A DNA stretch of 35,492 nt from an uncultured Clostridia bacterium (GTDB lineage Bacteria; Bacillota; Clostridia; Christensenellales; CAG-138): NCBI GenBank assembly GCA_944366945.1, contig CALVWJ010000024.1, positions 1 through 35,492 on the forward strand. Reading direction: 5' to 3'. Both the position numbers and the translations under genes were made by a program. A model generated the notes under the pieces. That model worked only from the letters and a program-made list of their open reading frames with translations, was not told where the DNA came from and searched no databases. This document shows positions 8,478 to 16,283 of this stretch, piece by piece; position 1 is the stretch's first letter, and each line of letters begins with the position of its first letter.

Positions 8478-8639
8478 GGGCGAATTATTTCCCGTTTTTT
8501 GCGTATTTCCCAGCGCTGAATCTGCCGGACGGAAACTTAAAAAAAGTGCGTGCCGCATGACAATGCAAGCCGCATCATGTGTACTGGAACCATGGCAAGG
8601 GCAGCCAAGTGAAATATGCCGGACAGGAGGTGGGAAGGA

Positions 8640-8759
8640 ATGGAAGAAGGATTGACGAACAATCAACTGAATGTGATTCTTGAGACAATTGCAAAGCTGA
8701 TTGAAGCAAAGGCAACGCAGGAAGCCGCGCAGATCGTGCGTGACGCGAAGACAAAATAA
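8640..8759 (+). CDS. Small 39-residue helical protein, function unknown
   Basis: ATG 8640 to TAA 8759 encodes 39 residues, beginning MEEGLTNNQLNVILETIA and ending IVRDAKTK. AGGAGG at 8625-8630 lies nine bases upstream. The product is hydrophilic, Ala/Glu/Lys-rich and likely a single amphipathic helix, with no membrane segment. It sits alone between mnmG and the FMN riboswitch. A clean ribosome binding site and protein-like composition favour a real gene, but I do not recognise a family. Confidence 0.55.
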   Translation: MEEGLTNNQLNVILETIAKLIEAKATQEAAQIVRDAKTK

Positions 8760-8832
8760 AAAATTAGGTTCCCCAACATCTCACAAACACACGGGGACCT
8801 AACACCAACGGGGCGCAATGCCTGCCAATTGT
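8750..8832 (-). ncRNA. Candidate small RNA, antisense to the end of the 39-residue gene
   Basis: On the minus strand TTGCGT (8867-8862) and TATCAT (8844-8839) are exactly 17 bases apart, predicting a start near 8832. About 30 bases on is a bulged hairpin (8802-8793 with 8774-8764, GGGGA-CC type) followed by TTTTTTATTTT, an intrinsic terminator. Together they define an RNA of about 80 bases with no meaningful ORF. Its end overlaps the last bases of the 39-residue gene in antisense. Expression is inferred. Confidence 0.35.
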
Positions 8833-8993
8833 GTTTTCATGATAACACACCAGGCCCCTAAACGCAAGCGCGCATAGCAAAGAATACAAAACCGCAAGGA
8901 GAGCCGTTTGCAAAGGATGGTGCAGCGATTGCCACAACATGCAAGCACAGTTGCCCACCCATGCCTGCATCCGAAATTTACAGTGAGAAAGCA

Positions 8994-9022
8994 TTGACAA
9001 TGCGCGCGCGCAGCGCTATAAT
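8994..9022 (+). promoter_or_regulatory. Promoter of the FMN riboswitch-ribU transcript
   Basis: TTGACA (8994-8999) and TATAAT (9017-9022) are separated by 17 bases, a full consensus. Transcription should start just at the 5' side of the riboswitch. Confidence 0.85.
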
Positions 9023-9026
9023 GGCC

Positions 9027-9160
9027 TTGCTTTAGGGGGTGGTGAAATTCCACACCGGCGGTGATGCGGCCAACGGCCGACGAGTCCGCGAACGGCGCAC
9101 ATGCGCCGCCGAACCGGTTCGATCCCGGTACCGACGGTATAGTCCGGATGGAAGAAGCAA
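9027..9160 (+). ncRNA. FMN riboswitch (RFN element)
   Basis: The conserved blocks appear in order: GGGGGTGGTGAAATTCCAC, ACCGGCGGTGAT, GAGTCCGCGAAC, GATCCCGGTACCGAC and GTATAGTCCGGATGGAAGAA. TTGCTT (9027-9032) pairs with AAGCAA (9155-9160) as stem P1. It is followed by an intrinsic terminator and the riboflavin transporter gene, so FMN binding should end transcription early and shut off riboflavin uptake. Confidence 0.97.
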
Positions 9161-9190
9161 ACTGCATCCAATTTTGCTTGCAATGCAACG

Positions 9191-9221
9191 CGCCCCCGCT
9201 TGGAAAAGCGGGGGCGTTTTT
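9191..9221 (+). terminator. FMN riboswitch expression-platform terminator
   Basis: A perfect 11-bp stem (9191-9201 with 9206-9216, loop GGAA) is followed by TTTTT. It lies between the aptamer and ribU, as expected for transcriptional attenuation. Confidence 0.92.
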
Positions 9222-9275
9222 CCCCTAAAACCTACATTTTATGCGGGAGATATTTCCCGGGAAAGAAGGTTTTTT

Positions 9276-9839
9276 ATGCGGAATGCAAAGGTTCAATGGC
9301 TGGTAAAGATGGCGGTGCTCGCAGCGCTTTCCCTCGCGCTGATGTACGTGGTGCGTTTCCCGTTTCCCGCCGCGCCCTATCTTGAGTACGACATGGCGGA
9401 TGTGCCGATCCTCATTGGCACGTTCCTGTTCGGGCCTGTATCCGGCCTGGTGCTGACGTTTATCGTATCGCTGCTGCAATGGCTTACCGTTTCCGTCCAG
9501 AGCGGCTGGGTGGGCGCAGTGATGCACTTTTTTGCAACGGGCGCATTCGTGCTGGTGGCGGGCTTAATCTACAAGAAGATCCACAGCCTAAAGGGCGCGC
9601 TGCTGGGCCTTGTGTGCGGTTCGCTCGTGATGATCGCGCTGATGATCCCCCTCAACCTCTTCTTCACCGTGCATTACAACGGCATGGCGGCAGAAGCCGT
9701 GCAGGCGATGATCTGGCCTGTGATCGTTCCGTTTAACGCGCTCAAGGCAGGCATCAACTCGCTTGTGACCTTCCTGGCCTACAAGCCGATCTCCCGCCTG
9801 TTCAAGGTTCAAGAACGCCGCCCCGAACCCGTACGCTAA
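9276..9839 (+). CDS. ribU: Riboflavin ECF transporter substrate-binding protein RibU
   Basis: A 187-residue membrane protein starting MRNAKVQWLVKMAVLAALS at ATG 9276. It has five or six membrane segments and the RibU-type run YLEYDMADVPILIGTF near residue 40, then GPVSGL. RibU is the S-component that binds riboflavin and docks with the shared EcfA/EcfT energising module, which is not in this window. The FMN riboswitch upstream confirms the substrate. A frame open from 9039 runs through the riboswitch and is not used. Confidence 0.95.
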   Translation: MRNAKVQWLVKMAVLAALSLALMYVVRFPFPAAPYLEYDMADVPILIGTFLFGPVSGLVLTFIVSLLQWLTVSVQSGWVGAVMHFFATGAFVLVAGLIYKKIHSLKGALLGLVCGSLVMIALMIPLNLFFTVHYNGMAAEAVQAMIWPVIVPFNALKAGINSLVTFLAYKPISRLFKVQERRPEPVR

Positions 9840-9854
9840 GGAGGTATTTGCTGC

Positions 9855-10049
9855 ATGAAGATCCTCTTTGGCGAAAAGTGCATCGGCTGCGGCGCATGCA
9901 CCAAGCAATGCCCGGAAGTGTTCGGGTTTGACCGCGAAAAACGGCGCGCGTTTGTGCGGCCGGACGCAGCGGTGGAGGCGCATGCAGCGGCTGTGCGGGA
10001 TGCCGCGCTGATCTGCCTTACGGGCAACATCAAGGTCGCGGAAAACTGA
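9855..10049 (+). CDS. Small [4Fe-4S] ferredoxin
   Basis: A 64-residue protein with CIGCGACTKQCPEVFGFD at residues 9-26 and a further Cys in ALICLTGNI near residue 54. This is the single-cluster ferredoxin pattern: C9, C12, C15 and the distal Cys bind one [4Fe-4S], while C19 is extra. It acts as a cytoplasmic electron carrier. AAGGAGG lies eight to nine bases before the ATG. Only 15 bases separate it from ribU, so it shares the FMN-controlled transcript. Confidence 0.88.
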   Translation: MKILFGEKCIGCGACTKQCPEVFGFDREKRRAFVRPDAAVEAHAAAVRDAALICLTGNIKVAEN

Positions 10050-10060
10050 ACTGAAAAGGA

Positions 10061-10098
10061 AAAGCGGGCGCGCCACAGGGCGTGCCCGCTTTCGGTTT
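10061..10098 (+). terminator. Terminator after the ferredoxin gene
   Basis: A 14-bp stem (10061-10074 with 10079-10092, one G-U pair, loop ACAG) is followed by a modest T-rich stretch (CGGTTTTG). Confidence 0.8.
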
Positions 10099-10537
10099 TG
10101 GGGCAAACGATATTCGCTGCGCTTTCTTTGTTGCGGGGATTGCGGCCCGGGGCTTTCCATCGCGCAGCAAGGCTTTCATTGGATTTACCGCGCATGTCGC
10201 CAAATCCGATAAAGCCCGGGGGCTACGCCCTCAAGTCGCTCTTAGCCACCGCACAGCCACAATCCTCGGAGCAGCACCCCGTTGCGCGTTTGCGCGCTTG
10301 CGCGGACCAGGCCGGGTTCCAGAACGCCAGAGCATGCCGCGCCCGCCGCCCATGCGCGCAAACGGAAACCCCACCCGAACAAACGGCTTTGGCGCGACAT
10401 GCGCGGCGGGCAAAAGAGCCGGCTTGGTAAGCTCGAGCATCTGCGCGCGCTTTTTCACACAAACAGCTTGCGCCGCCTGCGCGAGGCCTTCTTTGCGCTT
10501 GCACCGCGCAATATCGCTGCTTACAAATGGAAATCAA
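10099..10537. other. Non-coding stretch, nothing recognised
   Basis: About 440 bases between the ferredoxin terminator and the glmS terminator. Frames are open on both strands but have Arg/Pro/Ala-rich products, no ribosome binding site and no recognisable motif. No RNA gene, repeat or promoter was identified. Confidence 0.5.
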
Positions 10538-10572
10538 GGGCTGCCGCTCCAAGCCCCCGCGGGCAGCAGCCC
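10538..10572 (-). terminator. Probable glmS terminator
   Basis: GGGCTGC (10572-10566) pairs with GCAGCCC (10544-10538) on the minus strand, 24 bases after the glmS stop, and TTGATTTCC follows. The T-run is weak. Confidence 0.5.
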
Positions 10573-10595
10573 GTTCTTGGCGCTTTGCGCGGCGT

Positions 10596-12422
10596 TTACT
10601 CCACCGTGACGGATTTTGCAAGGTTGCGCGGCTTGTCAATATCGCACCCTTTGAGCAGCGCCACATAATAGGCGAAAAGCTGCAGCGGGATCAGCGGCAT
10701 GGAGGGAAGCACCAGCTGCGCGCATTTGGGCAGGGTGATCACATGGTCCGCCACGGCGGGCACCGTCTGATCCGCCTCGTCCGTAAACGCGATGACCACT
10801 GCGCCGCGCGCCTTGACCTCGCGGATGTTGCTGACCATTTTTTCCCGAAGCGGCGCATAGGTGCAAAGCGCGATCACCAGTGTGCCCGGTTCAATGAGGG
10901 AGATCGTCCCATGCTTGAGCTCGCCCGCCGCATATGCTTCAGAGTGGATGTAGGAGATCTCCTTGAGTTTGAGCGAGCCCTCCAGGCATAGCGCATAATC
11001 GAGATTGCGGCCAATGAAAAAGATATCCCGCAGGTTGAAGAACAACGACGCAAGGTATTGCATCTGCTCCCGCTTGCCGAGCATGGCCGCAACCTGGTCC
11101 GGCAGCGCCGTAAGCGCCGCAACGGCCTCTTCCTGCGCCGCGTCCGCAAGGTATCCGCGCACCTTAGCAAAATGCAGCGCAATCAAGTACATCACCGCAA
11201 GCTGCGTGCTGTACGCCTTGGTGGTTGCAACGGCGATCTCCGGCCCGGCCCAGGTGTACACCACATCCTCGCTTTCATTGGCAATGGCTGAACCCACTAC
11301 ATTTACAATAGAAAGGATGCGCCCGCCGCGCCGCTTTGCCTCGCGCAGGGCAAAGAGCGTATCGAGCGTTTCGCCGCTCTGGCTGATGACGATCACAAGC
11401 GTGTTCGCATCCACAACCGGATCGCTGTAGCGGAACTCGGAAGCAAGTTCCACCGTTACCGGAACGTGCAGCATCTTGGAAAGCATATACTGGCTCGTCA
11501 TGCCAACATAGCTTGCGGAACCGCAGGCCACAATGTAGATCTTATCGATGCCGCGGATCACTTCTTCCGTAATGCGGGTGAGCCCAAGCTCGATTTTTCC
11601 ATCCCGGACGCGCGGGCTCAAGGTGTTGCGGATCGCTTCCGGCTGCTCCATGATCTCCTTGAGCATGAAATGCGCATAACCGCCCTTTTCGGCTGCGCTT
11701 ACATCCCACGCAATGTATTCCGGTTCCCTTTCCACCGGGTCGCCAAAGCGGTCGTATACCGAAATGCCCTCACGGGTGAGCACGGCAAGTTCCCGCTCGC
11801 CCAGCCGCACGATTTCACGCGTATGCTTGAGCAGCGCCGGGATATCGGAAGCGATGAAGTTTTCGCCTTCCCCCAGCCCGAGGATAAGCGGGCTATCCTT
11901 GCGCACGGCGATGAGCATATTCGGGTGCGCGGCAAAGGCGATGCCGAGCGCATAAGAACCCATGAGCTGGGCTTCCGCAGCGCGCACGGCCGCAACGGGA
12001 TCGCCCTTGTAATAATAATCCACAAGCTGAGCCACGATCTCGGTATCCGTATCCGAATGGAACACATACCCGTGTTCGGTTAGGAATTCGCGCAGCTGCG
12101 CATAGTTTTCCACAATGCCATTGTGCACCACGGCTACCCTGCCGCTGTGAGAAAGATGGGGGTGGGAATTCACATCCGACGGTTCGCCATGCGTCGCCCA
12201 ACGGGTATGCCCCACGCCCGCTGTGCCCGGCATGGAGGCGCCGCCCTGCGTCCGCTCAAACAATACGGAAAGCCGGCCCTTTGCCTTGCATACGGAAAGC
12301 CCATCCGCGCTTAGGATGGCAAGCCCCGCCGAATCATACCCGCGGTATTCCAGCTTTTCCAGCGCCGCGAGCAAAAGGGGTGCAGCCTGCTTTGCGCCGA
12401 TGTACCCTACGATTCCACACAT
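10596..12422 (-). CDS. glmS: Glutamine-fructose-6-phosphate aminotransferase (isomerizing) GlmS
   Basis: A 608-residue full-length enzyme starting MCGIVGYIGAK at 12422 behind GGAGGT. The frame is open 23 codons further up, but the Cys after Met must be N-terminal because it is the glutaminase nucleophile. The glutaminase domain (1-240) has HTRWATHGEPS and HNGIVENY. Two SIS domains follow, with ACGSASYVGM, ISQSGETLDT and HGTISLIEPG. The C-terminus DKPRNLAKSVTVE is typical. It makes glucosamine-6-phosphate for wall synthesis. No glmS ribozyme core was recognised in its leader. Confidence 0.97.
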   Translation of the reverse strand: MCGIVGYIGAKQAAPLLLAALEKLEYRGYDSAGLAILSADGLSVCKAKGRLSVLFERTQGGASMPGTAGVGHTRWATHGEPSDVNSHPHLSHSGRVAVVHNGIVENYAQLREFLTEHGYVFHSDTDTEIVAQLVDYYYKGDPVAAVRAAEAQLMGSYALGIAFAAHPNMLIAVRKDSPLILGLGEGENFIASDIPALLKHTREIVRLGERELAVLTREGISVYDRFGDPVEREPEYIAWDVSAAEKGGYAHFMLKEIMEQPEAIRNTLSPRVRDGKIELGLTRITEEVIRGIDKIYIVACGSASYVGMTSQYMLSKMLHVPVTVELASEFRYSDPVVDANTLVIVISQSGETLDTLFALREAKRRGGRILSIVNVVGSAIANESEDVVYTWAGPEIAVATTKAYSTQLAVMYLIALHFAKVRGYLADAAQEEAVAALTALPDQVAAMLGKREQMQYLASLFFNLRDIFFIGRNLDYALCLEGSLKLKEISYIHSEAYAAGELKHGTISLIEPGTLVIALCTYAPLREKMVSNIREVKARGAVVIAFTDEADQTVPAVADHVITLPKCAQLVLPSMPLIPLQLFAYYVALLKGCDIDKPRNLAKSVTVE

Positions 12423-12493
12423 ACTGACCTCCAAAAAGAAAAATATTTCCCAGCGTGAACGCTGTTTTTTCCGCAATATAGCATATGCCACTG

Positions 12494-12502
12494 ATTATAA
12501 CA
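12494..12502 (-). promoter_or_regulatory. Extended -10 promoter close to glmS
   Basis: On the minus strand 12502-12494 reads TGTTATAAT, an extended -10 box, 72 bases before the glmS start. No good -35 is visible. It may be a second promoter in addition to 12602-12629. Confidence 0.4.
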
Positions 12503-12601
12503 GGTTTCCCGTTGCTGTGGGATACGGGGGAATAAATAAACTGTAAATTCCGCCTGGGCGGCCCCGCGCAGCGTATCCTTTATTCTGCCGGTTTTTGTTA
12601 A

Positions 12602-12629
12602 ATTATAAATAATATATTTTTCTTGACAA
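12602..12629 (-). promoter_or_regulatory. Distal glmS promoter overlapping a divergent promoter
   Basis: On the minus strand TTGTCA (12629-12624) and TATAAT (12607-12602) are 16 bases apart. The -35 box overlaps the plus-strand -35 TTGACA at 12623-12628. Transcripts would carry a leader of about 170 bases, in which GGATACG and CGTATCC (12578-12572, 12526-12520) can pair. Confidence 0.5.
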
Positions 12630-12651
12630 CCTATGCCCTCCATGATACTAT
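12623..12651 (+). promoter_or_regulatory. Promoter of the 55-residue membrane protein
   Basis: TTGACA (12623-12628) and TACTAT (12646-12651) are separated by 17 bases, with an extended TG at 12643-12644. Confidence 0.75.
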
Positions 12652-12702
12652 TTTTGCGATGAAAATGGAATGGTTGCGATTTGCAACGGAAAGGAGCGCT
12701 TT

Positions 12703-12870
12703 ATGTTGCGGTTTGCTGCAAAAGTTTTTCTCTGCGCTCCGCTCGCATGCGCCCTCATCCTTAGCAGCGCCACCATCGCAACGATGGTTGGCGTATTCGT
12801 CGTGGTTGCGGTCTTCGCTGTAGTAGGCATAATCATTCGCCGCAACGTTCTGCCGGGGAGAGCGGGCTAA
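12703..12870 (+). CDS. Small hydrophobic membrane protein, 55 residues
   Basis: ATG 12703 follows GGAAAGGAG by about seven bases. The product begins MLRFAAKVFLCAPLACALIL and has a long hydrophobic stretch from residue 6 to about 45 that can form one or two membrane helices, ending with a basic RRNVLPGRAG tail. It has its own strong promoter and terminator, so it is a one-gene transcript between glmS and the liv operon. No family is recognised. Confidence 0.6.
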   Translation: MLRFAAKVFLCAPLACALILSSATIATMVGVFVVVAVFAVVGIIIRRNVLPGRAG

Positions 12871-12887
12871 TCGTCCTAGGGTATGCT

Positions 12888-12921
12888 AAGGCGGTTCCGA
12901 AATCCTCGGGGCCGCCTTTTT
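12888..12921 (+). terminator. Terminator upstream of livJ
   Basis: A 13-bp stem with two G-U pairs (12888-12900 with 12906-12918, loop AATCC) runs into TTTTT. It isolates the small membrane gene from the liv operon. Confidence 0.85.
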
Positions 12922-12964
12922 GCATAATAATTCAAAAAATATTATTTGAAGGAGAACTGTCCCA

Positions 12965-14200
12965 ATGAAGAAGATCTTTGCACTGGCATTGGCCCTCATG
13001 ATGGTCCTTGCCGCATTTGCAGGATGCGCCAACGATGCGACGGAACCAACCGAAACTCCCGTTGGAACCGAAGCCCCCGAAGGCACTGAAGCGCCTGCAA
13101 CCACTGACAACCCCGACGCAGCTGAGCCCGCTGAAGGCGAGACGCTCATCATCGGCGGCATCGGGCCCCTCACCGGCGACTATGCCACCTACGGCGTGTC
13201 TGTAAAGCAGGGCGCTGAGATGGCCGTGAAGGAAATCAACGAAGCGGGCGGCGTGAACGGCATCACCTTCCAGCTGCTCTTCGAGGATGACCAGACCGAC
13301 GCTGAAATGGCCGTGAACGCTTACAACAAGCTCATGGACAACGGCATGCAGGTTTCCCTCGGCGCAGTTACGAGCGGCGCATGCATCGCGGTTTCTGAAG
13401 TTTCCAAGGAAGACGGCATCCTCATGCTCACCCCTTCCGGCTCCCAGGTGGAGTGCATCCAGTATGACAACGGCTTCCGCATCTGCTTTGCTGACCCCGA
13501 GCAGGGCGTAAACGCTGCGAAGTTCATTGCTGAGAACGGCCTTGCCACCAAGATCGCCATCATCTACGATAAGTCCAACGACTATTCCAATGGCATCAAG
13601 GAAAACTTTGTGACCGCGGCTGCGGATCTCGGCCTTGAGATCGTTTCCGAGCAGGCGTTCACCAACCAGTCCAACACCGACTTCTCCGTGCAGCTCCAGG
13701 CGATTGCAGGAAGCGGCGCTGAACTCATCTTCCTGCCCATCTATGCACAGGAAGCCGCCTACATCCTCACGCAGGCACAGAGCGCCGGCATGGAGCAGAT
13801 CTTCTTTGGCGGCGACGGCCTTGATGGCATCATCGAGAAGATCGGCGCGGACAACGTTTCCGCTACCGAAGGCGTAATGTTCCTGACCCCGTTTGATCCC
13901 AATGCCGACGAGCAGAACATCAAGTTCACGAGCGATTACCAGGCGGCTTACGGCGCCACGCCCGACCAGTTTGCGGCGGACGGCTATGACGCCATCTACA
14001 CCATCAAGGCTGCGCTCGAGCAGAGCGGTGCAAAGCCCAGCGATTCCGATTTCAACGAGAAGATGATCGCCGCGATGACCGAAATCACCGTGGACGGCAC
14101 GACGGGCACCATGCAGTGGGATGCCAGCGGCGCCCCCAGCAAGGCCGCTGCAGTCGTCGTACTGCGCGATGGCGCTCCGACCCCCTATACTGCTGAATAA
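12965..14200 (+). CDS. livJ: Branched-chain amino-acid ABC transporter substrate-binding lipoprotein
   Basis: A 411-residue protein behind GAAGGAGAA. It has a lipoprotein signal peptide (MKKIFALALALMMVLAAFAG then Cys21), a Thr/Glu/Pro-rich linker to about residue 58, then a Peripla_BP_6 Leu/Ile/Val-binding fold. Features include IGGIGPLTGDYATYG, GGVNGITFQLLFEDDQTD, LTPSGSQ and FGGDGLDG. It captures branched-chain amino acids at the outer membrane face of this presumed monoderm cell for LivHMGF. Ligand identity is inferred from the family. It leads the five-gene operon. Confidence 0.93.
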   Translation: MKKIFALALALMMVLAAFAGCANDATEPTETPVGTEAPEGTEAPATTDNPDAAEPAEGETLIIGGIGPLTGDYATYGVSVKQGAEMAVKEINEAGGVNGITFQLLFEDDQTDAEMAVNAYNKLMDNGMQVSLGAVTSGACIAVSEVSKEDGILMLTPSGSQVECIQYDNGFRICFADPEQGVNAAKFIAENGLATKIAIIYDKSNDYSNGIKENFVTAAADLGLEIVSEQAFTNQSNTDFSVQLQAIAGSGAELIFLPIYAQEAAYILTQAQSAGMEQIFFGGDGLDGIIEKIGADNVSATEGVMFLTPFDPNADEQNIKFTSDYQAAYGATPDQFAADGYDAIYTIKAALEQSGAKPSDSDFNEKMIAAMTEITVDGTTGTMQWDASGAPSKAAAVVVLRDGAPTPYTAE

Positions 14201-14219
14201 CCAAAAACGAACCACTTTC

Positions 14220-14248
14220 GGGGAGGGGCGGCACATCCGTCCCTCCCC
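14220..14248 (+). other. Hairpin between livJ and livH
   Basis: An 11-bp stem (14220-14230 with 14238-14248, one G-U pair, loop GCACATC) lies 20 bases after livJ without a T-run. Such hairpins can protect the upstream mRNA and keep the binding protein in excess over the permease. Confidence 0.55.
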
Positions 14249-14372
14249 CAACCGCATTTCATGCCATCCGCGCCTTTACCGCAATTTTAACCGGCGGCGC
14301 GGGCTCGGATATGGCCAGCCCCTGCTGCTGGTCCGCCCTTTTCAGGAATTCCCAAAAGGAGCTGCTCCCACA

Positions 14373-15251
14373 ATGATGGATTTAATCGTAAACCTCGTCA
14401 GCGGCTTGAGCCTTGGCAGCATTTACGCGCTCATCGCGCTCGGCTACACCATGGTTTATGGCATCGCAAAAATGTTGAACTTCGCGCATGGCGACATCAT
14501 CATGGTCGGCGCTTTTACGGTGATCACGACCGTGTCCATGCTGGGCCTTCCGCCCGCCCTCGGGATCATCGCAAGCATCGTGTGCTGCGTTGTGTTGGGC
14601 GTATGCGTAGAGCGCATCGCCTACAAACCGCTGCGCAAAGCACAGCCGCTTGCGGTTCTCATTACCGCCATTGGCGTAAGCTATTTTTTGCAGAGCCTCG
14701 CCCTTCTGATTTTCGGCTCCACGCAGCACAGTTTCCCCAAGATCATCACGGTGCCCGCCATTGAGATTGGCGGACTGACGATCCAGGGCAACATGCTCGT
14801 TACGCTCGCCGTGACCACCATAATCATGGTTGCCATGAGCCTGTTCATTGCAAAATCCCGCACCGGAAAGGCCATGCGCGCCGTTTCGGAGGATCGGGAC
14901 GCCGCTGAGCTCATGGGCATCAGCGTAAACCGCACGATCACCATCACGTTCGCCATCGGCTCTGCGCTTGCAGCCGTGGCCGGCGTGTTCTACTGCACAA
15001 CCTATGGCTTCATTGGTCCTTATACCGGTTCCATGCCGGGCATCAAGGCGTTCGTTGCGGCGGTGTTCGGCGGCATCGGCTCCATCCCTGGTGCCATGCT
15101 GGGCGGCATTCTTCTTGGCGTGATCGAAAACCTGGCCAAACGGTATATTTCCACTGAGCTTTCCGATGCGATCGTGTTCGCGGTACTCATCATCGTGCTG
15201 ATGGTGAAGCCAACAGGGCTGCTCGGCAAGCGCGTGAACGAGAAAGTCTGA
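14373..15251 (+). CDS. livH: Branched-chain amino-acid ABC transporter permease LivH
   Basis: A 292-residue membrane protein starting MMDLIVNLVSGLSLGSIYAL at ATG 14373 behind AAAGGAG. LivH hallmarks are IALGYTMVYGIAKMLNFAHGD near the N-terminus, then AVSEDRDAAELMGISVNRTI and FGGIGSIPGAMLGGILLGVI. It has about eight membrane segments. With LivM it forms the transport channel. The upstream frame extension to 14121 covers the livJ end and is not used. Confidence 0.95.
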   Translation: MMDLIVNLVSGLSLGSIYALIALGYTMVYGIAKMLNFAHGDIIMVGAFTVITTVSMLGLPPALGIIASIVCCVVLGVCVERIAYKPLRKAQPLAVLITAIGVSYFLQSLALLIFGSTQHSFPKIITVPAIEIGGLTIQGNMLVTLAVTTIIMVAMSLFIAKSRTGKAMRAVSEDRDAAELMGISVNRTITITFAIGSALAAVAGVFYCTTYGFIGPYTGSMPGIKAFVAAVFGGIGSIPGAMLGGILLGVIENLAKRYISTELSDAIVFAVLIIVLMVKPTGLLGKRVNEKV

Positions 15252-15260
15252 GGTGCGGAA

Positions 15261-16283
15261 ATGGATAGCATCAAGAAAAAAAGAAAGCCGTTAACCAGCA
15301 ACCTCATCACGCTTGCCATCGTGTGCGTGCTGTTTGCAGTGGTGTTCATCCTGGTGGAAACCGGAAACGCCACGCGCCACATGCGCTCGATGCTCGTTCC
15401 AATCTGCATCAACATCATCCTCGCCGTATCGCTCAACCTCACGGTGGGCTTCCTGGGCGAGCTAACGCTGGGCCATGCGGGCTTCATGTCCGTCGGCGCC
15501 TATGCGGGATGCCTGTTTTCCATCGCCATGGAGGAGATCCTGCCGATGGCGCTGCGCTTCCCGCTTGCAATGCTCGTTGGCGGCCTTGTTGCGGCCTGCT
15601 TCGGGGTGCTCATCGGCATCCCCGTGCTGCGCCTGCATGGCGACTATCTCGCCATTGTAACGCTCGCCTTTGGCGAGATCATCCGCAGCATCATTATCAA
15701 CCTGGAATTCACTGGCGGCGCAGCCGGCCTCAAAGGCACGCCGCAGGATTCTACGTTCGTGATCGCCTTTGTTGTGGTGCTGATCACGCTGGTGGTCATC
15801 ATGAACCTGGTCAACTCCCGCCATGGGCGCGCAATTACCGCCATCCGCGATAACCGCATCGCAGCGGAAGCGTGCGGCATTAACGTTACCTATTTCCGCA
15901 TGCTTGCGTTTGTGATTGCAGCATTCTTCGCGGGCGTTGCCGGGGTGCTTTATGGGCACAACCTTTCCATCCTTTCGGCAAGCACGTTTGACTACAACAA
16001 ATCCATCGAGCTCCTGGTCATCGTGGTGCTCGGCGGCATGGGCAGCATCCGCGGCAGCGTGATTTCGGCAATCATCATTACCGTGTTGCCCGAAGCGCTG
16101 CGCGAGCTGGACGATTTCCGCATGCTGATCTATGCGCTCGTGCTGATCGTGATGATGATCCTCAACGCTTCCCCGCGCTTTGCAGCGCTCAAGGGCAAGC
16201 TCAACTATAAAGCGCTCGCGGATGCAGTCCGCGCGAAGTCCGCTTCTTCCAAAGCGAACAAAGGAGGGCAAACGCATGAATAA
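15261..16283 (+). CDS. livM: Branched-chain amino-acid ABC transporter permease LivM
   Basis: A 340-residue membrane protein. Features are LAVSLNLTVGFLGELTLGHA, the segment GDYLAIVTLAFGEIIRSI, AIRDNRIAAEACGINVTYFR and VVLGGMGSIRGSVISA. It is the second permease subunit. It starts nine bases after livH, and its last eight bases overlap the livG start, so translation is likely coupled. Confidence 0.95.
   Translation: MDSIKKKRKPLTSNLITLAIVCVLFAVVFILVETGNATRHMRSMLVPICINIILAVSLNLTVGFLGELTLGHAGFMSVGAYAGCLFSIAMEEILPMALRFPLAMLVGGLVAACFGVLIGIPVLRLHGDYLAIVTLAFGEIIRSIIINLEFTGGAAGLKGTPQDSTFVIAFVVVLITLVVIMNLVNSRHGRAITAIRDNRIAAEACGINVTYFRMLAFVIAAFFAGVAGVLYGHNLSILSASTFDYNKSIELLVIVVLGGMGSIRGSVISAIIITVLPEALRELDDFRMLIYALVLIVMMILNASPRFAALKGKLNYKALADAVRAKSASSKANKGGQTHE

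Noticed and set aside
9110..9135. tRNA-like GGTTCGATCCCGG sequence
   Set aside because: It is part of the FMN riboswitch; no acceptor or anticodon stems surround it. No tRNA gene was seen in the window.
10099..10537. A dispersed repeat shared by the non-coding stretches near 10.3, 24.5 and 31 kb
   Set aside because: By eye they share only composition and short G+C-rich words; no aligned repeat could be shown.
12423..12600. glmS ribozyme upstream of glmS
   Set aside because: The conserved cleavage-site core and pseudoknot sequences were not found. The leader has only simple hairpins.
12932..14257. 441-residue minus-strand frame opposite livJ
   Set aside because: It mirrors the codon structure of the intact livJ gene and shows no family features.
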